From an uncultured Lachnospiraceae bacterium (GTDB taxonomy: Bacteria > Bacillota > Clostridia > Lachnospirales > Lachnospiraceae), in NCBI GenBank assembly GCA_910579285.1, contig CAJTTT010000003.1, forward strand, positions 117,969 to 156,456: 38,488 nucleotides of DNA, written 5' to 3'. Position 1 is the first letter of the stretch. Each line of letters starts with the position of its first letter. Positions 1 through 8,352 of the stretch are shown one piece after another. The notes below the pieces were generated by a model. It did no database searches, was not told the DNA's origin, and saw nothing but the letters and a program-made list of their open reading frames with translations. The position numbers and the translations under genes are program-made.

Positions 1-326
1 AAGCAGTTTATCTGTCCGGCGGTAACCAGCAGAAAGTGGTTTTGGCAAAATGGCTCTTTATCGAACAGGAAATCTATATTTTTGACGAACCGACACGGGG
101 AATTGACATCAATGCCAAGGCAGAGTTTTATAAGCAGATGTCAAAACTGACAAAGCAGGGGAAATGCATTATCATGGTAAGTTCTGATATGCCGGAACTG
201 ATTTCCATGAGTGACAGAGTGCTTGTGATCAGGGACGGCGGCATTGACGGAGAACTGGCGGGAGAAGACATCACAGAACAAAATATTATAAAACAGGCGT
301 TGGGAGTGAAAAAATATGAAAAATAG
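1..326 (+). CDS. Sugar ABC transporter ATP-binding protein, C-terminal end (partial)
   Basis: This is the last ~108 residues of an RbsA/XylG/MglA-type ATPase that energises import of a monosaccharide or polyol at the inner face of the membrane. The reading frame is open from base 3 and the start lies before the window. The ABC signature LSGGNQQK is at bases 12-35, followed by the Walker B stretch IYIFDEPTRGID and the H-loop-region segment IIMVSSDMPEL. The QQK after the signature is typical of the second nucleotide-binding half of the two-domain sugar ATPases (CUT2 class). The stop overlaps the start of the permease gene by 11 bp, so the two are translationally coupled. The substrate cannot be read from this fragment. 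Confidence 0.93.
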   Translation, partial: AVYLSGGNQQKVVLAKWLFIEQEIYIFDEPTRGIDINAKAEFYKQMSKLTKQGKCIIMVSSDMPELISMSDRVLVIRDGGIDGELAGEDITEQNIIKQALGVKKYEK

Positions 327-1263
327 AGTAACCATTTTAAAGGACCAAAGAATCTTGCTCAGCCTTGTGATTGTGGCCATTGTCGCCATTGTGGCGATGA
401 TCAATCCAAGATTTATAGCGGTGAAAAACCTGATCACCATTTTCCAGCAGATATCGGTCATCGGTATTCTGACGATGGCCATGAGTATGCTCTTGATCAG
501 CGGCGGCATTGACCTTTCCATCGGCAACATTATGGTATTGTCGGGCGTGGTGATGGCACAGATCATCAGCGGGAATGGAAATGTGGCGCTGGCAGTGGCA
601 GCAGGTATGATAACCGCCACTTTGTGCGGTGTTTTAAACGGTGTTGTCATTGCCAAAAGTAAGTGTATTCCACTCATCATTACGCTGGGAACAAGCCAGA
701 TGTTTTATGGCCTTGCGCTTACCATCTCGGGCGGCAGGATTATGAGTTTTGGCGGCGCCTTTAATGCTATCGGAAAGACCAAACTTTTTAATGTGTTTCC
801 TGTCATGTTGTTCGTCCTTATGGCGATGGTGCTGGTATCTTATGTGATTATGAACAGAACCAAATTCGGACGCCGTATCGTTGCTCTTGGCGGCAATGAG
901 AAAAATGCCTTTCTGTCGGGGATTCATGTCGTAAAATATAAAGTAATCATTTACGGAATCGCCGGATTTTTCTGCTCTGTGGCAGCGATCATTTTTTCGG
1001 CAAGAATTGATTCGATCACGGCCAATGCCGGAACTGGCTATGAGACAAATGCCCTGACTGCGGCGATTATCGGAGGTGTCACTTTTGACGGCGGAAAGGG
1101 GACGATTTCGGGCGCATTTCTGGGATGTATTTTGATGGGTGTCATCAGCAATGCCATGAATATTCTGCAGGTGGAAACATATATCCAGACGATTATTACC
1201 GGGGCGATTATCGTATGTGCGGTAGTGCTCAGCAATTTGAATAATATGAAGAAAAACAAATAA
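316..1263 (+). CDS. Sugar ABC transporter permease (RbsC-like)
   Basis: A 315-residue, very hydrophobic protein with about eight to ten membrane segments. It has the RbsC/BPD_transp_2 features: SGGIDLSIGNIMVLSG near residue 60, ITLGTSQMFYGLA in the middle, and GRRIVALGGNEKNAFLSGI before the last helices (the cytoplasmic loop contacting the ATPase). It should form the membrane channel of a CUT2-class sugar importer with the preceding ATPase. A substrate-binding protein is not in the window and probably lies upstream. The start overlaps the ATPase stop and has GGAG 10 bases upstream. The next gene follows after 14 bp, so the operon continues into sugar catabolic genes. Confidence 0.93.
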   Translation: MKNRVTILKDQRILLSLVIVAIVAIVAMINPRFIAVKNLITIFQQISVIGILTMAMSMLLISGGIDLSIGNIMVLSGVVMAQIISGNGNVALAVAAGMITATLCGVLNGVVIAKSKCIPLIITLGTSQMFYGLALTISGGRIMSFGGAFNAIGKTKLFNVFPVMLFVLMAMVLVSYVIMNRTKFGRRIVALGGNEKNAFLSGIHVVKYKVIIYGIAGFFCSVAAIIFSARIDSITANAGTGYETNALTAAIIGGVTFDGGKGTISGAFLGCILMGVISNAMNILQVETYIQTIITGAIIVCAVVLSNLNNMKKNK

Positions 1264-1277
1264 CAGGAGGGGTGGAC

Positions 1278-2285
1278 GTGATTAAAATAGCAATTATAGG
1301 GGCCGGCTTTATGGGCAGAACTCACGCACAGATTTATGCAAAAGCGCAAAATGCCGAAGTGGCTGCACTGTGTGATAAAAACAGAGCGCTTGGAGAGCAG
1401 TTTGCACAGGAATTTCAGTGCGCATATTTTGAGGAGATCAAAACGCTGCTGGAGCAGTGCGAGACAGATGTGATCGATATCTGTGTGCCAACCTTTCTGC
1501 ATGAGGAGTATGCGCTGATCGCGGCAGAACATAAAAAACATGTTTTTTGTGAAAAACCGGTCACCTTCTCTGTCAAGCAGCTGGATGGAATGATTCACGC
1601 CGTAAAACAGAGCGGCAGGAAAATGTTTGTGGGCCAGGTCGTGCGTTTCTGGCCAGAATATGTGACGGCGAAACAGAAATATGAGAGCGGCGAGCTTGGT
1701 GATTTAAAAGCAGTCTATGCGGCGAGACTGTCAGAGCATCCGGCCTGGAGCGAATGGTATAAGCGGGTGGAAAACAGCGGCGGCGGCCTGCTGGATCTGC
1801 ATTTACATGATGTGGATTACATCTGCCATCTGCTCGGGAAAGCGGAATATGCGTACGCAGTGGGACAAAAAAATGAGTACGGCTGCTGGAACCATGTGAT
1901 GAGTGTTCTGAGCTTTCCGAATGGAATCAGTGCGTCCGTAGAGGGCATCATCGAAATGGCAAAGGGGTATCCTTTTACCATGCAGCTTCGTCTGGTTGGC
2001 GAGAAAAAGGTGTACGATTACATAATGAAAGCGGGGGCCAATTTGGAGGATGTGGGAAGTGCAAAGAGGGAGACAAGAGTCTATGAAGACGGCGTCACAA
2101 CGGTGCTTCCTCTGGATGAAACAGATGCCTACGAGACGGAACTGCTTCATTTCTTAAGCTGCGTGGAACAGGATCGGGAGTCTGAAATCATCTGCATGGA
2201 GGATGTCAGGAACGTGCTCTGCACCATAGAAGCGATACGCACATCCCTGGAGACAGGGGAAAAAGTGAAAGTTTCCTATGCATAG
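1278..2285 (+). CDS. Gfo/Idh/MocA family sugar or inositol dehydrogenase
   Basis: NAD(P)-dependent oxidoreductase of about 335 residues. The N-terminal Rossmann motif is GAGFMGR, the family motif FCEKPVT sits near residue 95, and the C-terminal half has GGGLLDLHLHDVDYI, which supplies the usual catalytic His/Asp. I place the start at GTG 1278 because AGGAGG at 1265-1270 is 7 bases upstream; an in-frame GTG at 1272 would be only 1 base from it. The family oxidises a hydroxyl of a sugar, inositol or sugar acid. Its place between an ABC importer and a TIM-barrel isomerase suggests that it acts on the imported compound. The substrate is not determinable. Confidence 0.9.
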   Translation: MIKIAIIGAGFMGRTHAQIYAKAQNAEVAALCDKNRALGEQFAQEFQCAYFEEIKTLLEQCETDVIDICVPTFLHEEYALIAAEHKKHVFCEKPVTFSVKQLDGMIHAVKQSGRKMFVGQVVRFWPEYVTAKQKYESGELGDLKAVYAARLSEHPAWSEWYKRVENSGGGLLDLHLHDVDYICHLLGKAEYAYAVGQKNEYGCWNHVMSVLSFPNGISASVEGIIEMAKGYPFTMQLRLVGEKKVYDYIMKAGANLEDVGSAKRETRVYEDGVTTVLPLDETDAYETELLHFLSCVEQDRESEIICMEDVRNVLCTIEAIRTSLETGEKVKVSYA

Positions 2286-2324
2286 CGTGAAGAGAGTCAG
2301 CAAAACGGAATCAGGGAGGGCAGG

Positions 2325-3179
2325 ATGAAAACAGGAGTCAGTTTATTTTCTTTTACGGAAGATGCGGATTTGGATGATGTGTTTGAAAAAATAAAGGAGG
2401 CGGGATATGACGGGGCGGAGCCTGTTATGAGTGAAAGCGGATATCTGAATCCAGATACAACCATCGCGCAAATTAAAGAAATGAAAAATCTGGCAGACAG
2501 CCACGGACTGGAAATACCAAGCGTGGGTGTCTGGGCGCTCTGGGAAAATAATCTGGTCTCCAATGATGCCGGAATCGCGAAGAGGGCGCTGGATATTGTG
2601 AAAAAGCAGATAGAGGCAGCCCACCTGCTGGGTGCAGATACGATTCTGGTCGTTCCGGGTTATGTGGGATGCGACTTTGCATCAAAGCCGGAACGGGTCA
2701 GATATGATCTGGCCTATGACAGATGCCGCACAGCCCTGCAGACTTTAGCCAAAGAAGCGGAGAAAGCCAACGTCAATATCGGCATAGAAAATGTGTGGAA
2801 CCGTTTTTTGTTATCGCCTCTGGAAGTGAAGCGGCTGATCGAGGAAGTGGGATCCCCTAACGTCGGCGTCTATTTCGATGTGGGGAACATTATGTATATC
2901 GGCTATCCCGGTGACTGGATAGAAATTTTAGGTGATCATATCAAAAAGATTCATCTGTCTGATTACCGCACTTCCCAAGCGGGACTGGGGGCTTTTGTGG
3001 ATCTGTTTGCAGGGGATGTGGACTTTAAGGAGACCGCGCGCGCGCTGCACAACATAGGATATGACGACTATGTAATATTGGAGATGCTGCCAAACTACAA
3101 ACAATTTCCTGAAGTCTCCATTGTGTCCAACAAGACGGCGGTGGATAAGATTGTCGAATTGACCGCCTCTTTCGGGTGA
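2325..3179 (+). CDS. Sugar phosphate isomerase/epimerase (xylose isomerase-like TIM barrel)
   Basis: A 284-residue AP_endonuc_2/IolE-like TIM barrel. The metal-binding residues of the family are visible in order: Glu in NIGIENVWNR, Asp in VGVYFDVGNIMY, His in KKIHLSDY and Glu in DYVILEMLP. Such enzymes isomerise or epimerise sugars and keto-inositols with a divalent metal. The start has GGGAGGG a few bases upstream. The gene is 39 bp downstream of the Gfo/Idh/MocA dehydrogenase, and this pairing of dehydrogenase and TIM-barrel isomerase is common in polyol and inositol catabolic operons. Which substrate is used cannot be said. Confidence 0.9.
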   Translation: MKTGVSLFSFTEDADLDDVFEKIKEAGYDGAEPVMSESGYLNPDTTIAQIKEMKNLADSHGLEIPSVGVWALWENNLVSNDAGIAKRALDIVKKQIEAAHLLGADTILVVPGYVGCDFASKPERVRYDLAYDRCRTALQTLAKEAEKANVNIGIENVWNRFLLSPLEVKRLIEEVGSPNVGVYFDVGNIMYIGYPGDWIEILGDHIKKIHLSDYRTSQAGLGAFVDLFAGDVDFKETARALHNIGYDDYVILEMLPNYKQFPEVSIVSNKTAVDKIVELTASFG

Positions 3180-3204
3180 TACGATGAAAACAGATAGTGG
3201 AAAG

Positions 3205-3233
3205 TTGCATTTTGACAAGCCCGGTGCTATACT
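3205..3233 (+). promoter_or_regulatory. Sigma-A promoter for the ROK regulator gene
   Basis: TTGCAT (3205-3210), a 17-bp spacer and TATACT (3228-3233). It lies just after the isomerase stop, so the regulator can be transcribed separately from the sugar operon. It also shows that an in-frame GTG at 3197 is not the real start of the regulator. Confidence 0.6.
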
Positions 3234-3242
3234 TTAGAAAAT

Positions 3243-3255
3243 ACTTTAATAAAGT
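3243..3255 (+). promoter_or_regulatory. Candidate ROK operator, copy 1
   Basis: The palindrome ACTTTA-A-TAAAGT begins 10 bp after the -10 box, where a bound repressor would block transcription. Its 11-base core TTTAATAAAGT (3245-3255) recurs exactly at 4582-4592 in front of the dehydrogenase gene. The assignment to the ROK protein is inference. Confidence 0.45.
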
Positions 3256-3262
3256 GCAGGTG

Positions 3263-4396
3263 ATGGGCGTGGATCAGAAGAAAATAACCAATATTGAGGT
3301 AAAGAAAAGAAACAGGAATGAGGTTTTCCGCTATATTTGTAAACAGGAAACGGTGTCAAACCCTGAAATTTCCTATCAGTTGAAAATCAGTCTGCCGACA
3401 GCAACGCAGATTACGAAGGAACTGTTGGCGGAAGGGCTGCTGGAGGAGAAGGGGGAACTGCAGTCAACCGGGGGAAGACGTGCGAAGGCGCTATCGGCAG
3501 TAGTCAATGCCAGACTGGCGGTGGGTCTGGACATTACCAAAAACCACATGACAATGGCGCTTACCAACATTGTGGGAGAAATCATCAAATATGAGCGCAT
3601 CTCGAAACCCTATGTTTCCGGGGAGGCGTATTATCGACAGGCCAGCGAAACACTGGAGACATTTTTGGAAGAAAGCGGCGTTGACAAGGGTAAGATTCTG
3701 GGAGTGGGTATCTCCTTTCCGGGGATCATTGATGTGGAACAGGAGATGATAACGTATTCCCATATATTAGGGGTAGAAGCGGTGCCCTTTGATGCGGTGA
3801 GCGCCTTCTTTTCTTATCCGTGCTATTTCATCAATGATGCCAATGCGGGGGCGTATGCGGAAGGGTTTTATCACGATGGGGCGGTACATTTTTTCTATCT
3901 TTCTTTAAGCAACACGGTGGGCGGCGCGATTTTTAACGGAAATGAACTGATACAGGGCAGGAATTTCCGCTGCGGAGAAGTGGGACATATGACAGTTGTG
4001 ATAGACGGGGAAAACTGTTACTGCCAAAAAAGAGGATGTTTGGATGCTTACTGTGCGGCCTGGCATCTGTCCGATGCGGCGGATGGGAATCTGGAACGGT
4101 TTTTTGCCCTGCTGGATCAGGGAGATGCAGAGGCGGCAAAGATCTGGGATTCGTATACGGATTATCTGGCAATCGCAGTGAATAATATCCATATGCTTCT
4201 GGACTGTGATATTGTTTTGGGCGGCTATGTGGGAAGCCATATGGGCACACACCTGCAGGAATTATGGAATAAGGTGGCCGTGCGAAATACCTTTGGGGAA
4301 AAGGAACCTTTTGTGAAAGCCTGCAATTACAAAGTGGCGGCGGCAGCGCTCGGGGCAGCGCTGAAAGTGATAGAGACTTTTGTCAGTCAGATATAA
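3263..4396 (+). CDS. ROK family transcriptional regulator (NagC/XylR-like)
   Basis: A protein of about 377 residues. The N-terminal winged helix-turn-helix covers NPEISYQLKISLPTATQITK and the following wing. A sugar-kinase-like ROK domain follows, with GVGISFPGIID and the signature GHMTVVI. The zinc cluster CYCQKRGC (Cys-x-Cys-x4-Cys) is intact. ROK repressors bind DNA until a sugar or sugar phosphate binds the kinase-like domain. I start it at ATG 3263 because a promoter lies between 3205 and 3233; GTG 3269 is an alternative. It probably controls the flanking sugar operon, its own gene and the dehydrogenase downstream, since its promoter and theirs share a palindromic element. Confidence 0.9.
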   Translation: MGVDQKKITNIEVKKRNRNEVFRYICKQETVSNPEISYQLKISLPTATQITKELLAEGLLEEKGELQSTGGRRAKALSAVVNARLAVGLDITKNHMTMALTNIVGEIIKYERISKPYVSGEAYYRQASETLETFLEESGVDKGKILGVGISFPGIIDVEQEMITYSHILGVEAVPFDAVSAFFSYPCYFINDANAGAYAEGFYHDGAVHFFYLSLSNTVGGAIFNGNELIQGRNFRCGEVGHMTVVIDGENCYCQKRGCLDAYCAAWHLSDAADGNLERFFALLDQGDAEAAKIWDSYTDYLAIAVNNIHMLLDCDIVLGGYVGSHMGTHLQELWNKVAVRNTFGEKEPFVKACNYKVAAAALGAALKVIETFVSQI

Positions 4397-4429
4397 AATA
4401 AGTTTTGTCTAAGTGACAGGGTGATGAGA

Positions 4430-4459
4430 GGAAGTTTCAGAGATGAGACTTCCTTTTTT
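4430..4459 (+). terminator. Rho-independent terminator after the ROK gene
   Basis: A 9-bp stem (GGAAGTTTC pairing with GAGACTTCC, one G-T pair), a 6-base loop and a run of six T. It separates the ROK gene from the dehydrogenase unit. Confidence 0.8.
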
Positions 4460-4533
4460 GTGTGCATTTTTAATGAAAGTCCGAATGCCCTTTTGGTGGA
4501 AATGATGAAAGCGCAGGATTTCTTTCAAATCCG

Positions 4534-4562
4534 TTGACAAAATTTATTGCCAGACATAAAAT
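4534..4562 (+). promoter_or_regulatory. Sigma-A promoter for the polyol dehydrogenase
   Basis: Perfect TTGACA (4534-4539), a 17-bp spacer and TAAAAT (4557-4562), with an AT-rich leader of about 60 bases before the start codon. Confidence 0.75.
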
Positions 4563-4581
4563 AAGATACATAATAAAACTA

Positions 4582-4592
4582 TTTAATAAAGT
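4582..4592 (+). promoter_or_regulatory. Candidate ROK operator, copy 2
   Basis: TTTAATAAAGT is identical to the core of the element overlapping the ROK transcription start (3245-3255). It sits about 20 bp after the -10 box of the dehydrogenase promoter, a repression position. Inference from the exact 11-base match. Confidence 0.45.
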
Positions 4593-4631
4593 AATAAATA
4601 AAGAGGGAAAATAAGAAAAGGAGAAAAAATC

Positions 4632-5681
4632 ATGGAAGGAAAAATGAAAACGGCGGTTATGCTGGGGATCGGCAAAATGGGAATGGAGGAGCGGGACATT
4701 CCGCAGGCGAAGGACAACGAAGTGCTTGTAAAGTTAGAGTATGTGGGAATCTGCGGCAGCGACCTGCACTATTATGAGACTGGGGCGATTGGCGATTATG
4801 TGGTGGAGCCGCCCTTCGTACTCGGGCATGAGCCGGGCGGAACCGTTGTGGAAGTGGGGAAGGATGTGAAGCATCTGAAAGTCGGTGACAGGGTTGCACT
4901 GGAACCCGGCAGGACCTGCGGACACTGCGAGTTTTGTAAGACAGGCAGATACAATCTCTGCCCCGATGTGGTCTTTTTCGCAACGCCGCCGGTGGACGGC
5001 GTGTTCCAGGAGTATGTGGCTCACGAAGCGGATCTGTGCTTTAAACTGCCCGATAACGTCAGCACTATGGAAGGTGCGCTGATCGAGCCTTTGGCAGTGG
5101 GCTTCCATGCCGCCATACAGGGAGGCGCAGGGGCCGGACAGACAGCGGTGGTTATGGGGGCAGGCTGTATCGGTCTGGTGACAATGATGGCCTTAAAGGC
5201 AATGGGCGTATCCAGAGTGTATGTGGTTGATATTATGGAGAAACGACTTCAGAAGGCGATGGAACTGGGTGCGGACGGTGTCATCAACGGCGCACAGACG
5301 GACGCAGTGGAAGCGGTGAGGAAGCTGACGGATGGCAGAGGCTGTGATCTGGCAGTGGAGACCGCAGGTACCCAGGCGACCACAGTACAGACCATACATA
5401 TGACGAAGAAGGGAGCCACAATTGTGCTGGTTGGTTACAGTAAGAGCGGGGAGATGACATTACCCATGAGCCTTGCACTGGATAAAGAACTCACCTTCAA
5501 GACCGTATTCCGCTACCGCCATATTTACCCGATGGCAATCGAGGCCGTTGCGGCAGGCAAGGTAAACTTAAAAGGCATTGTGACGGATATCTTCGGGCTT
5601 GACGAGGTGCAGAAGGCTATGGACTACAGTGTGAACAATAAGGCTGATATTGTAAAAGCCGTGATACGCATTGACGGGTAG
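4632..5681 (+). CDS. Zinc-dependent polyol dehydrogenase (sorbitol/xylitol dehydrogenase family)
   Basis: A 349-residue medium-chain dehydrogenase. Near the N-terminus are YVGICGSDLHYYE (catalytic-zinc Cys) and LGHEPGG (His-Glu). The structural-zinc lobe has the four cysteines of GRTCGHCEFCKTGRYNLC. The cofactor fold shows GAGCIGLVTMMA followed by the acidic Asp of VYVVDIME, which favours NAD. Such enzymes oxidise sorbitol, xylitol or similar polyols to ketoses. AAGGAG 8 bases upstream supports ATG 4632; ATG 4647 is an alternative. It has its own promoter with a candidate ROK operator, and it is followed after 58 bp by a broken GPH sugar transporter. The exact polyol is not known. Confidence 0.9.
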   Translation: MEGKMKTAVMLGIGKMGMEERDIPQAKDNEVLVKLEYVGICGSDLHYYETGAIGDYVVEPPFVLGHEPGGTVVEVGKDVKHLKVGDRVALEPGRTCGHCEFCKTGRYNLCPDVVFFATPPVDGVFQEYVAHEADLCFKLPDNVSTMEGALIEPLAVGFHAAIQGGAGAGQTAVVMGAGCIGLVTMMALKAMGVSRVYVVDIMEKRLQKAMELGADGVINGAQTDAVEAVRKLTDGRGCDLAVETAGTQATTVQTIHMTKKGATIVLVGYSKSGEMTLPMSLALDKELTFKTVFRYRHIYPMAIEAVAAGKVNLKGIVTDIFGLDEVQKAMDYSVNNKADIVKAVIRIDG

Positions 5682-5739
5682 GCGCTTTTCGGAGAGACTG
5701 ACGTATCAAATTTGATGATGCAGGAACGGGAGGGTTATC

Positions 5740-6626
5740 ATGGAGCAGAAAAATACAGATGTAAAAGTGCCGTTACTCAGTAAGATTGCTTATGGCATGG
5801 GGGATGTGGGATGTAATTTCAGTTGGATGTTTGTGGGAAATTTCCTGATGATATTTTATACAGATGTTTTTGGGATAGGGATGAGCGCCGTTGCAGGACT
5901 GATGCTGTTTTCCAGATTTTGGGATGCGATTAATGACCCGGTCATCGGCGGGCTGAGCGATAAGACACATACGAGATGGGGAAGATACCGGCCCTGGCTT
6001 CTGATTGCCGCGCCGCTGACAGCCGTTGTGCTGATGCTGACCTTCTGGGCGCATCCCCACTGGTCGTCTACTGCCAAAATCATATACATGGCGGTTACCT
6101 ACTGCATTCTGGTATTAGGCTATACCTGTGTCAATATTCCCTATGGAACTTTGTGCGGCGCGATGACACAAAATATAGAGGAGCGGGCGAAAATTAATAC
6201 ATTCCGTTCCGTAAGCGCCATGATTGCCATCGGTATTATCAATATCATAACAGTGCCTTTGATTGCGGCGCTTGGAAAGGGAAACGATAAGAGAGGGTAC
6301 CTTTTGATCGCAGTCATTTACGGATGTATTTTTGCGGCATGCCAGGGCTTCGCAACGATGGCTTCCAGTACGCCTTTATTTCTCTCGGAAATAAGATAGG
6401 CATGGCGATCGGCACTTCTGTTCTGGCAGGCGTTTTGGGCAGTTTCGGATATGTGGCGAATCAACAGCAGAACCCCGCGGTGCTGGCTGTGATCAAACAT
6501 TCTTTCACCACGGTTCCCGGTGTGCTGTGGATCATAACGGCGGCAGTTTTATACTTTTACCGTCTGAATAAGAAAGCCTATAACAGGATTGTGGAGGAGA
6601 TACAGGAGAGGAAGAGAACTGAGTAA
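5740..6626 (+). pseudogene. GPH-family (glycoside-pentoside-hexuronide) sugar transporter, internally deleted and frameshifted
   Basis: The first frame (5740 to about 6335) encodes the N-terminal half of a MelB/XynB-type sugar:cation symporter. It carries the family hallmarks YGMGDVGCNFSW, FSRFWDAINDPVIGGLSDKT, RWGRYRPWLL and the helix through GYLLIAVIYG. The second frame (about 6340 to 6626) resumes near the family's late motif as GFQYAFISLGNKIGMAIGTS and ends with a normal C-terminal tail. GPH proteins are about 450 residues; the two parts give about 290. Roughly 150 codons, covering the central loop and following helices, are missing, and the parts are in different frames. The product is very unlikely to be a working transporter. 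Its position suggests it once imported the substrate of the dehydrogenase upstream. Confidence 0.82.
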
Positions 6627-6804
6627 ATTAGCGTGGTCCATATCGCGGTGAAAGGATGGTTTGAGTTTTGGCAGCCTCTCCTTTTCGTGCATGGATAGAG
6701 AGGAACCATCTGCAAATAAGCCTTACAATATAAAAGAAAAATCCAAAAACGAAGACAAAGCAGTCGATACGGTAATCGGCGCAGTGTGTTATAACGGAGG
6801 GCTT

Positions 6805-7284
6805 ATGGAGGGGAAATTTCATATGTTTATGGATACAGTTGACGAACGTTTTCATAGTTTTGTAAATCAAATCAACGAGTATCTGACAGAGAATGGCTGT
6901 AAGTGTGACATAAAATTACAAAAAAGCGGATATGTTGTGTCCTATGTGTTAAACAGCAGCAAAAGGACTTTGGCAATATTTGTATCGCGTAAAACAGGGA
7001 TGAAACTCCGCATTTATCCCGGGCATTTACAGGAATACCAGAGTTTTCTTGATACACTTCCTGAAAAGGTAAAAAAAGAAATCAAGAAAGCGTCCGTCTG
7101 CAAACGGCTCGTCAATCCCGGTGACTGCAATTCGAAATGTGTCATGGGTTATGCCTTTGCAATGGATGGAGAGCAGTATCAGAAATGCCGCTACATGGCA
7201 TTTCAGCCGACATTGAGCGAGGAAAACAATCCATATATCATGCAGTTTTTAGAGAAAGAACTGCAGGCTGGGAATTTACTGTAG
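6805..7284 (+). CDS. Conserved-looking hypothetical protein with a cysteine cluster
   Basis: About 159 residues, no signal peptide or membrane segment. The N-terminal half looks like a small alpha/beta domain. The C-terminal half carries CKRLVNPGDCNSKC and then a further Cys (YQKCRY), which could bind a metal. I do not recognise the family with confidence. ATG 6805 follows GGAGG (6796-6800) by 4 bases; ATG 6823 follows a second GGAGGGG (6807-6813) by 9 bases and is equally good. The open frame extends further upstream, but that stretch lacks a ribosome binding site. A strong terminator follows the stop, so it is probably a single-gene unit. Confidence 0.65.
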   Translation: MEGKFHMFMDTVDERFHSFVNQINEYLTENGCKCDIKLQKSGYVVSYVLNSSKRTLAIFVSRKTGMKLRIYPGHLQEYQSFLDTLPEKVKKEIKKASVCKRLVNPGDCNSKCVMGYAFAMDGEQYQKCRYMAFQPTLSEENNPYIMQFLEKELQAGNLL

Positions 7285-7293
7285 AAAATAGGA

Positions 7294-7343
7294 AAGGGAT
7301 ATTCCGATTCTTTGCTTGGAATATCCCTTGCTTGCATTTTTTT
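7294..7343 (+). terminator. Terminator between convergent genes
   Basis: A perfect 12-bp inverted repeat (AAGGGATATTCC / GGAATATCCCTT) with a 12-base loop. A run of seven T begins a few bases after the stem on the + strand. It ends the cysteine-cluster gene and may also slow transcription coming from the opposite strand. Confidence 0.75.
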
Positions 7344-7345
7344 CG

Positions 7346-8263
7346 TTATTTTAATCTGAAAAATACGGTATTATCATCTATTATATCAGTGATAGGCGCA
7401 TCATCGTCCCATGTAGCCGAGTTATATCTAATCACTGTTACTACATTACCGTCATATCCTTTGGGAACGTGGAAAAAGATGCGTGCCTGGCGTGTAAAGA
7501 TATCGTCATTCCAACCATTTTGTAAAACTTCACTTTCCGATTTGACTTCTGTATAATCAGTACCGTTATAATTTAGCGTATATGTATCTGTACTTTCGTT
7601 ATAGGTATCAGTGTTATAGTAATCTTCTGAAAGAGAAGCAAAACCACTATAGCCATAATTATACGCATTTTCATCATCAAAGACTGTAGTTATTGTAACG
7701 GCTTGCCACTCATACCCTTCTAAAGCTTCATGGGTTTCATCAGATTCAAATACATCGTAATCTGAAAACGTGATTTTTCCTGCCGTTGTATATTCAGTCG
7801 TATCATAGCAAGGTATCACAAAAGGATATGCGGTATCTAATTCTGCGTCACATTCTAAACCGAATTTCTCAAAATCTGCCTGTAGTGGTTCACCCAATGT
7901 CGCCCCACATACTTCGCAGGTAGCCGCTTGTTGATAATTGGCTTCGGTCAAAGTATGCTCTAACGGCTCTCCTTCCGTTTCCCCGCATATGCTACAATGT
8001 TTTGGTTCTGCACAAGTTGTGTCTACCCATGTATGTGCGAATGCTTCACCCTCGACTTCGCCGCATACGGTACAGGTTTTCGGCTTGGCACAAGTTGCGT
8101 CTGCCCATGTATGCCCTAACGCTTCACCCTCTGTTTCGCCGCATGCGTTACAAGTTTTTGGCTCTGTGCAAGTGGCTTCACTCCATGTATGCGTATGTCC
8201 GCACCCTGTCAACATAAAACAGACCGCTAAAACTCCAATCATGCAAAATTGTCTTTTGCTCAT
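7346..8263 (-). CDS. Lipoprotein with four Cys-rich 26-residue tandem repeats
   Basis: About 305 residues, starting MSKRQFCMIG. The lipobox LTGC near residue 20 predicts lipid anchoring to the outer membrane face. Right after it come four tandem units beginning HTW or HTL. The first three have the pattern C-x5-C-x2-CGExEGE, so each could bind zinc; the fourth has lost its first Cys. The remaining ~180 residues are rich in Asp, Tyr and Thr and look like an extracellular beta-domain. I choose the start at 8263 because AGGAGG-type sequence (plus-strand TCCTCC 8271-8276) is 7 bases upstream; an earlier ATG at 8284 has no such site. Function unknown; repeats of this kind occur in clostridial surface proteins. 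Confidence 0.8.
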   Translation of the reverse strand: MSKRQFCMIGVLAVCFMLTGCGHTHTWSEATCTEPKTCNACGETEGEALGHTWADATCAKPKTCTVCGEVEGEAFAHTWVDTTCAEPKHCSICGETEGEPLEHTLTEANYQQAATCEVCGATLGEPLQADFEKFGLECDAELDTAYPFVIPCYDTTEYTTAGKITFSDYDVFESDETHEALEGYEWQAVTITTVFDDENAYNYGYSGFASLSEDYYNTDTYNESTDTYTLNYNGTDYTEVKSESEVLQNGWNDDIFTRQARIFFHVPKGYDGNVVTVIRYNSATWDDDAPITDIIDDNTVFFRLK

Positions 8264-8290
8264 TTGTTTTTCCTCCATATTCATAAATAA

Positions 8291-8321
8291 GGAATCCCTG
8301 TTTCGATTTAATCGGGATTCC
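8291..8321 (-). terminator. Hairpin between the two secreted-protein genes
   Basis: An 8-bp perfect stem (GGAATCCC / GGGATTCC) with a 15-base loop, followed on the minus strand only by a short T-rich stretch. It may be a weak terminator of the gene at 8353-8898 allowing some read-through into the lipoprotein gene. Confidence 0.4.
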
Positions 8322-8352
8322 TATATTAGTTTATTGATTCAATATTTTGTAA

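Noticed and set aside
3212..3217. TTGACA as the -35 of the ROK promoter
   Set aside because: It is only 10 bp from TATACT; TTGCAT at 3205 has the correct 17-bp spacing.
3197..3262. N-terminal extension of the ROK regulator from GTG 3197
   Set aside because: A promoter and a palindromic element lie inside it and no ribosome binding site precedes the GTG.
7941..8220. Possible CRISPR or satellite repeat
   Set aside because: The 78-bp periodicity is in-frame coding repeats of a lipoprotein, imperfect and without spacers.
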